Below, piece by piece: positions 6,877 to 9,632 of a stretch of 9,632 nucleotides of DNA. This DNA comes from Candidatus Gastranaerophilales bacterium. GTDB lineage: Bacteria > Cyanobacteriota > Vampirovibrionia > Gastranaerophilales > Gastranaerophilaceae. Where the stretch lies: positions 1 to 9,632 of the forward strand of contig CAJULH010000059.1 in the NCBI GenBank assembly GCA_910587175.1, written 5' to 3'. The translations under genes and the position numbers were made by a program. The notes beneath the pieces were generated by a model that saw only the letters and a list, made by a program, of their open reading frames with translations, had not been told where the DNA came from and made no database searches. The stretch's first letter is position 1; each line of letters begins with the position of its first letter.

Positions 6877-7251
6877 ATGGCACAGTATCTCCACTTAAAC
6901 ATTTACAAAAAATCTTTTGATTTCCTTGTAAAAATTACCCAAATTACATCAAATTTTCAAAGAGATTTCAGATTCACAATAGGTGAAAAGCTAAACAGTA
7001 CAACGATTGGCTTTATTATCCTGATTTACAAAGCAAACAGCGCAAAAGACCAGGAAAGAGTAGACTACATCGTAAAGCTTTTAGATGAACTTCAAAAAAT
7101 TACAGTACTTACAAGGCTTGCAACCGAATTAAAAAATATCCCCAGAGAAAAATATATGGAATTAGCCCTTATGCTTGAAGAAATAGAAAAACAGCTAAAC
7201 GGCTGGAAAAATCACTCCATGAAAGAAAGCGAAAAGGAAACACTTGTGTAA
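6877..7251 (+). CDS. avd: Avd-like DGR accessory protein (four-helix bundle)
   Basis: 124 residues from the ATG at 6877, chosen because GAGAGG lies six bases upstream; the in-frame TTG at 6871 directly abuts that sequence. Predicted all-helical. The segment FQRDFRFTIGEKLN (27-40) is the hallmark of the Avd / 23S-rRNA-intervening-sequence four-helix family (F-RDYR-TLG--L). Basic surfaces on such proteins bind nucleic acid. Avd assembles as a barrel-like pentamer and partners the DGR reverse transcriptase, helping adenine-mutagenic copying of the template RNA. The length is close to the Bordetella phage Avd (about 128, from memory). It lies 24 bases upstream of the RT gene, in one operon with it. 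The 24-base gap leaves no room for a template repeat between the two genes. The four-helix family also occurs inside 23S rRNA genes, but the RT neighbour makes the Avd reading the better one. Confidence 0.85.
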   Translation: MAQYLHLNIYKKSFDFLVKITQITSNFQRDFRFTIGEKLNSTTIGFIILIYKANSAKDQERVDYIVKLLDELQKITVLTRLATELKNIPREKYMELALMLEEIEKQLNGWKNHSMKESEKETLV

Positions 7252-7275
7252 AAGAGCTGCTTGAAAGGTGTAAAA

Positions 7276-8619
7276 ATGGAAAATAATTCAGAAAATGAAC
7301 AAGAGACAGCAGAAAGCTCCCAAAACTTTCCAAATAATTTAAATCAAAACTTTCCAAATAATTCAAATCAAAACCCTTCAAATAATCAAAATCTGTCTGC
7401 CGATTCAGACAATACAGCGGCAGATATTAAAGAAACAAAAGAAAAACCGCCAAAGAAAAACAAAATAGATGAAATAAAACTCCACGAACTCACTCTGCAG
7501 GCGGTTTTTGATGCCTATTTCGATTGCAGAAAAAGAAAACGCAACACAATGCAATCAATGAATTTTGAATTCGACCAGGAAAAAAATCTTTTCAAGCTTT
7601 ACCAGGAGCTAAAAGACGGGACCTATGAAATAGGAAGAAGTATCTGCTTTGTTGTCACCGTACCAAAGCCAAGAGAAGTCTGGGCTGGCGCTTTTAGAGA
7701 CAGAATAGTCCACCACCTTATTTATAATGCCGTAAAAGAAAGGTTTGAAAACCGTTTCATACAAGATACATTCAGCTGCATACCAAACAGAGGGACGCTT
7801 GCAGGAGCACAAAGAGCCCGCGATTTTGCAAAAAGAATAACAAGAAATTACTCTAAAAAAGCCTATTATATGAAGGCAGATATCAGCAACTATTTTAACA
7901 GTATAAATAAAGTCATTTTGCTTGATATCATACGCCGCTATGTACGCGAAAAATGGCTTATGGATTTAATAGAGCAGGTTATAAACCATGACCCCAGAAC
8001 AAATGTCTTTATAAAATCAAAAAGAGAATTATGGGACATACTCCCAAAGCATAAATCCCTCTTTAATGCCAAAATAAACAAAGGTTTGCCCATTGGAAAC
8101 CTCACAAGCCAGTTCTTTTCAAACGTATATTTAAACAGAATTGACCAGTTTGTAAAACATAATCTCAGAATAAAATATTACTGCAGATATGTAGATGATA
8201 TGGTTTTAATGCATGAAGACCCTAAATATCTGAATTACTGTTACGATAAAATTGATGAATTTTTAAGAACCCATCTGGATTTAGTTTTAAATCCAAAAAA
8301 GAAAAACATGAATCTTGTCTCAAGAGGGTTTGATTTTGTGGGACATGTTATAAAACCAAACAGAATCTATCTTCGCACAACAATTATTAAAAAATCTTTC
8401 AGCACTATTAAAGAATGGGAAAAAAATAAAAAACGCTTCACAGAAGACGAACTTGTTAATTTTAGAAATAAAATTAACAGCTACCTTGGCATGTATAAAC
8501 ATGTTAATGGCTACAAACTAAGAAAAAAATTGTGCGAAAAGGCAACCACACTATTTACAGCCTCTGATGAAGATTATTCAAAGATTTATATTATTAAAAA
8601 TTTACCCCCGGAAGACTAA
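7276..8619 (+). CDS. DGR-type reverse transcriptase
   Basis: 447 residues from the ATG at 7276, preferred over the in-frame TTG at 7261 because AAAGGTG lies five bases before this ATG. Residues 1-66 are a low-complexity Asn/Gln/Glu linker with three 8-residue repeats. The RT domain covers about 68-360: motif 3 KADISNYFNSI (Asp202), motif 4 GLPIGNLTSQ (270-279), the catalytic YVDD (305-308), NPKKK (339-343) and FDFVGHVI (352-359). IGxxxSQ in place of QGxxxSP is characteristic of diversity-generating retroelement RTs. A roughly 30-residue insert before motif 4 (with KHKSLF) is a type I recall from gut DGR enzymes. The C-terminal 360-447 is a lysine-rich thumb. The enzyme should copy a template repeat into a variable target gene with changes at adenines; neither repeat is identifiable here. 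A group II intron or retron RT is unlikely because maturase and msr features are absent. Confidence 0.88.
   Translation: MENNSENEQETAESSQNFPNNLNQNFPNNSNQNPSNNQNLSADSDNTAADIKETKEKPPKKNKIDEIKLHELTLQAVFDAYFDCRKRKRNTMQSMNFEFDQEKNLFKLYQELKDGTYEIGRSICFVVTVPKPREVWAGAFRDRIVHHLIYNAVKERFENRFIQDTFSCIPNRGTLAGAQRARDFAKRITRNYSKKAYYMKADISNYFNSINKVILLDIIRRYVREKWLMDLIEQVINHDPRTNVFIKSKRELWDILPKHKSLFNAKINKGLPIGNLTSQFFSNVYLNRIDQFVKHNLRIKYYCRYVDDMVLMHEDPKYLNYCYDKIDEFLRTHLDLVLNPKKKNMNLVSRGFDFVGHVIKPNRIYLRTTIIKKSFSTIKEWEKNKKRFTEDELVNFRNKINSYLGMYKHVNGYKLRKKLCEKATTLFTASDEDYSKIYIIKNLPPED
7321..7392 (+). repeat. Three in-frame 24-base tandem repeats in the RT N-terminus
   Basis: Units at 7321-7344, 7345-7368 and 7369-7392. 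The first two differ at one base (ttt/ttc); the third is more diverged. Each encodes eight residues: QNFPNNLN, QNFPNNSN, QNPSNNQN. The repeats lie before the polymerase domain and look like an expandable flexible linker. Confidence 0.8.
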
Positions 8620-8840
8620 TAATGCGCTAAAGTGCGCAAGCATCAATAAAATAAATAAAGCAGCATACAGCAGACACAGCAATCTAAAAACATAAATTCA
8701 GCTTTTCTCATTTTAAAAAATGTTGTAAAATATAAATCAAACAGGTCTTGGAATTGAAGAAATTGTTTATTTTGTTCATCTGATATGAAAAGACATAATG
8801 ATTATCCTGTTTGGATGTTTTTGAATATTTAATTTTAGCT

Positions 8841-8875
8841 GAGGTGCAATCAATGCCTCGAGAAATTGTTCATCT
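8841..8875 (+). repeat. Left copy of a hairpin plus 20-base direct repeat
   Basis: A short palindrome, gaggtgcaatcaatgcctc, runs into cctcgagaaattgttcatct (8856-8875). The latter recurs at 9380-9399 with a single C/T difference, also attached to a gaggt...cctc palindrome. A weaker copy of gaaattgtttat lies at 8758-8770. The two main copies flank the toxin-antitoxin-like module. Confidence 0.65.
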
Positions 8876-8888
8876 ATAAATGGACTTT

Positions 8889-8915
8889 TGCAGGTACTTT
8901 TGCCTGCATTTTTTT
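8889..8915 (+). terminator. Rho-independent terminator downstream of the RT operon
   Basis: Perfect stem TGCAGG (8889-8894) / CCTGCA (8903-8908) with an 8-base loop, followed by seven T (8909-8915). Likely ends the avd-RT transcript or the sRNA-like segment upstream. Confidence 0.8.
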
Positions 8916-8953
8916 ATGCCAAATAAGCACTACTTTGAAAAAGAAAAATAATG

Positions 8954-8959
8954 TATCAT
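8954..8959 (+). promoter_or_regulatory. Possible -10 box for the small-peptide mRNA
   Basis: TATCAT (8954-8959) would place transcription start near 8966, at the first base of the outer stem. A TTGAAA at 8935-8940 is only 13 bases upstream, too close for an ideal -35; if CATAAA (8957-8962) is used instead, spacing is 16. A weak promoter would be expected for a type I toxin. Confidence 0.3.
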
Positions 8960-8989
8960 AAAAAAGCAGTTGGGCACCCCGGCACAAAA

Positions 8990-9049
8990 CATCCCCCTTT
9001 GGCACGGACATAAAATCTGGATGCTTCCAAAGAAGGGAGGTGGAGTGCC
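8990..9049 (+). promoter_or_regulatory. Ribosome-binding site sequestered in alternative helices
   Basis: The Shine-Dalgarno region gaagggaggtg (9032-9042) can pair with catcccccttt (8990-9000) at 10 of 11 positions (two G-U, one C-A mismatch). GTGCC, directly before the start codon (9045-9049), can pair with any of three upstream GGCAC copies (8973, 8981, 9001). These exclusive pairings would hide the site. Confidence 0.5.
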
Positions 9050-9050
9050 T

Positions 9051-9149
9051 ATGTTAACAAAGTTATTGCTGGTGTATTTTTTATATTCGATAAATAATAC
9101 AAAACTAGCACTAATCGCGTTAATATTAGTGCTAGTAAGTAAACACTAG
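9051..9149 (+). CDS. 32-residue hydrophobic peptide, candidate type I toxin
   Basis: Start ATG at 9051 with a very strong Shine-Dalgarno region (GGGAGGTGGAG, 9035-9045); TAG stop at 9147-9149. The peptide begins MLTKLLLVYFLYSINN, followed by TKLALIALILVLVSKH: two hydrophobic runs (5-12 and 19-29) joined by a polar SINNTK turn and ending in K-H. Size, hydrophobicity and basic ends fit membrane-acting type I toxin peptides, but no sequence match to Fst, Hok, TisB, Ldr or TxpA is recognised. The gene lies inside a structured RNA with its ribosome site paired away, and an antisense RNA promoter faces it from 9206-9233. The 12-bp stem E lies inside codons 18-29, so part of the codon choice is constrained by the RNA. 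Whether it is translated is unproven; the alternative is that the whole module is a noncoding RNA and the ORF is chance. Confidence 0.5.
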   Translation: MLTKLLLVYFLYSINNTKLALIALILVLVSKH

Positions 9150-9199
9150 CCGGGGTTAAAAGTTAGCGGAGAGAAGCAAACTCTCCCTAACGCCCAACT
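9098..9199 (-). ncRNA. Candidate antisense antitoxin RNA, about 100 nt
   Basis: Transcription from the 9206-9233 promoter should start near 9199-9201. The RNA would hold two hairpins: first the complement of stem C, with loop TTTGCTT, which contains a YUNR-type U-turn sequence (TTTG) as found in many antisense recognition loops; second the complement of stem E, followed by TTTTGT, which may act as a terminator. It would overlap the 3' half of the peptide ORF and the mRNA 3' end. The U-tract is short, so readthrough to the T6 after stem A (about 8960) is possible, giving a roughly 240-nt RNA. Confidence 0.45.
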
Positions 9200-9205
9200 G
9201 TTCTC

Positions 9206-9233
9206 ATTATACATCATTTTTCCATTTTTTCAA
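9206..9233 (-). promoter_or_regulatory. Near-consensus promoter antisense to the small peptide gene
   Basis: On the minus strand, TTGAAA (9228-9233) and a perfect TATAAT (9206-9211) are separated by 16 bases. The start point falls at the edge of the outer inverted repeat. It is the strongest promoter-like sequence in the right third of the window. Confidence 0.65.
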
Positions 9234-9247
9234 GCATCTCCGCCCCT

Positions 9248-9273
9248 GTGCAGCTCGTATAGTCATGCTGCAC
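9248..9273. repeat. Inverted repeat gtgcagc/gctgcac
   Basis: Perfect 7-bp arms (9248-9254, 9267-9273) around a 12-base spacer, with no T-tract on either side. It could be an operator, a recombination site or an RNA stem; its role is unknown. Confidence 0.5.
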
Positions 9274-9310
9274 CTGCTCATCACGCCAAAACGCAGGTTA
9301 GGTTTCAACC

Positions 9311-9340
9311 CAACATCATCCAACATCATCCGACACCACC
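9311..9340 (+). repeat. Short tandem decamer repeat
   Basis: caacatcatc occurs twice head to tail (9311-9320, 9321-9330), followed by a degenerate third unit, cgacaccacc (9331-9340). No coding frame is evident. The surrounding 9205-9357 shows no gene. Confidence 0.6.
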
Positions 9341-9357
9341 AACAATACAGATTGCAC

Positions 9358-9383
9358 AAAAAAAGAGGTACAGCATGTACCTC
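9358..9383 (-). terminator. Strong minus-strand rho-independent terminator
   Basis: On the minus strand, a perfect 8-bp stem GAGGTACA/TGTACCTC with a 3-base loop (9365-9383) is followed by seven T (9358-9364). It would end a transcript arriving from the right edge. Its stem is also the palindromic part of the right-hand repeat. Confidence 0.82.
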
Positions 9384-9399
9384 GAGAAATTGTTTATCT
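9365..9399 (+). repeat. Right copy of the hairpin plus 20-base direct repeat
   Basis: Palindrome gaggtacagcatgtacctc followed by cctcgagaaattgtttatct (9380-9399), 19 of 20 identical to 8856-8875. Here the palindrome is perfect and forms the minus-strand terminator; in the left copy it is degenerate. Confidence 0.65.
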
Positions 9400-9427
9400 T
9401 AAAATTTGTTTATATTTAGCATTCATA

Positions 9428-9632
9428 TCATATAAATTCAAGCGCGTATGCATTTTTCCTTATTTGCCCTTGGTATCCCTCCAAATACCAAAAACGTTTC
9501 CCCGTTCGGGGCGGTATCAAGAAGCCTAAAACATTTTTCAGAACTTCTCAATACCTTAACCGGGTTAATATAAACCCTTTACTCAAAGTACATATAAATT
9601 GTACCGTTTGTACCCTTTGCACCCTGTGATAC
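9428..9632 (-). pseudogene. Possible coding remnant or 3' end of a gene entering from the right
   Basis: On the minus strand one frame reads openly for 39 codons (9547 down to the TGA at 9428-9430), including PPRTGKRFWYLEGY and RKNAYALEF, and looks protein-like. It has no ATG start. The same frame continues upstream to the edge after a single TGA (9548-9550). An alternative frame gives only a 17-residue tail (VSQGAKGTNGTIYMYFE) ending at 9579. The segment also forms hairpins: ttggtat/ataccaa (9470-9491), cccc-gttc-gggg (9500-9511), a longer imperfect pair around 9512-9555, and the near-palindrome ttaaccgggttaa (9556-9568). The terminator at 9358-9383 fits a transcript from this side. It could equally be a structured untranslated region. 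Confidence 0.25.

Larger units (their letters stand above)
8620..8915 (+). ncRNA. Structured 3' UTR of the RT transcript or separate sRNA
   Basis: No ORF is evident. Elements in order: hairpin tgcgc/gcgca just after the RT stop (8623-8638); a perfect 8-bp long-range pair caaacagg (8738-8745) with cctgtttg (8806-8813), enclosing a small ttcat/atgaa hairpin (about 8775-8789); a hairpin gagg(t)gca/tgcctc (8841-8859); and a terminator at 8889-8915. No firm promoter was found for an independent sRNA, so it may be the tail of the avd-RT mRNA. This is also a plausible place for a DGR template region, but no repeat partner is visible. Confidence 0.4.
8965..9202 (+). ncRNA. Highly structured mRNA/RNA module with closed ends and a three-way junction
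   Basis: Stem A: agcagttgggc (8965-8975) pairs with gcccaactgtt (9192-9202), 11 bp with one G-U. Directly inside it, stem B: accccggc (8976-8983) pairs perfectly with gccggggt (9149-9156). Stem C: gttag-c-ggagag (9162-9173) with ctctccctaac (9181-9191), one bulge and a 7-base loop aagcaaa. A, B and C form a three-way junction. Stem E: actagcactaat (9104-9115) with attagtgctagt (9125-9136), 12 bp and a 9-base loop. Both strands can form these stems. The small ORF lies inside stem B, so on the plus strand the 5' and 3' ends of its mRNA pair, as in the hok and AapA1 toxin mRNAs. No match to tmRNA, RNase P, SRP or 6S RNA features was seen. Confidence 0.65.

Noticed and set aside
7261..7275. TTG start for the reverse transcriptase
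   Set aside because: Its upstream site is weak, whereas AAAGGTG five bases before the ATG at 7276 is a proper ribosome binding site.
7321..7392. Tandem repeats as a CRISPR or DGR template
   Set aside because: Units are contiguous without spacers, lie in frame inside the RT gene, and the differences are not adenine-specific.
8965..9202. A known housekeeping RNA (6S, RNase P, tmRNA, SRP)
   Set aside because: The closed-end shape is suggestive, but the three-way junction does not fit 6S; no RNase P GAGGAAAGUC or ACAGA core, no tRNA-like domain and no SRP GGAAG/GCA pattern.
8965..9202. A MITE or insertion-sequence remnant with terminal inverted repeats
   Set aside because: Inverted ends are present, but no target-site duplication abuts them, and the nested stems, promoter and ORF fit an RNA-regulated gene better. 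Not fully excluded.
9548..9550. TGA recoded as an amino acid, rescuing the right-edge frame
   Set aside because: TGA is a genuine stop elsewhere in the window: the first plsC copy ends on TGA inside ATGTCTGA, overlapping the next gene.

Overview
The window looks like a chromosomal stretch of a low-G+C, diderm bacterium. An OmpH/Skp-type periplasmic chaperone implies an outer membrane, and the tRNA carries no encoded CCA. The mix of DUF378, an AcsE-type methyltransferase, an Avd/reverse transcriptase pair and a large orphan membrane protein would suit a gut Gastranaerophilales (Vampirovibrionia/Melainabacteria) genome. That placement is inference from overall flavour, not from a marker gene.

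Layout. Bases 1-589 hold the N-terminal part of a histidinol-phosphate aminotransferase (minus strand, runs off the left edge), apparently leaderless. Next come an exported protein with a carboxypeptidase-regulatory-like domain (minus), a DUF378 membrane protein (plus) and a 520-aa orphan membrane protein (minus); the last two converge on a shared terminator hairpin. A minus-strand operon at 5931-3587 encodes a pterin-binding methyltransferase followed by two tandem PlsC-type acyltransferases. Divergent from it are an OmpH-like protein and tRNA-Ser(UGA).

Bases 6877-8619 encode an Avd-like four-helix protein and a diversity-generating-retroelement (DGR) type reverse transcriptase. No template/variable repeat pair can be recognised here, so target and template are either outside the window or hidden in the noncoding flanks.

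Bases 8620-9632 contain no conventional gene but are dense in structure. There is a 3' UTR/sRNA-like segment ending in a good terminator at 8889-8915. Between 8965 and 9202 lies a roughly 240-nt module with nested perfect inverted repeats. On the plus strand it encloses a 32-residue hydrophobic peptide with a strong but apparently sequestered ribosome binding site. On the minus strand it has a near-consensus promoter and a hairpin that could end a roughly 100-nt antisense RNA. This looks like an undescribed type I toxin-antitoxin locus and is the most interesting object in the window. It lies between two diverged copies of a hairpin plus 20-bp repeat. A strong minus-strand terminator at 9358-9383 suggests that a transcript enters from beyond the right edge.
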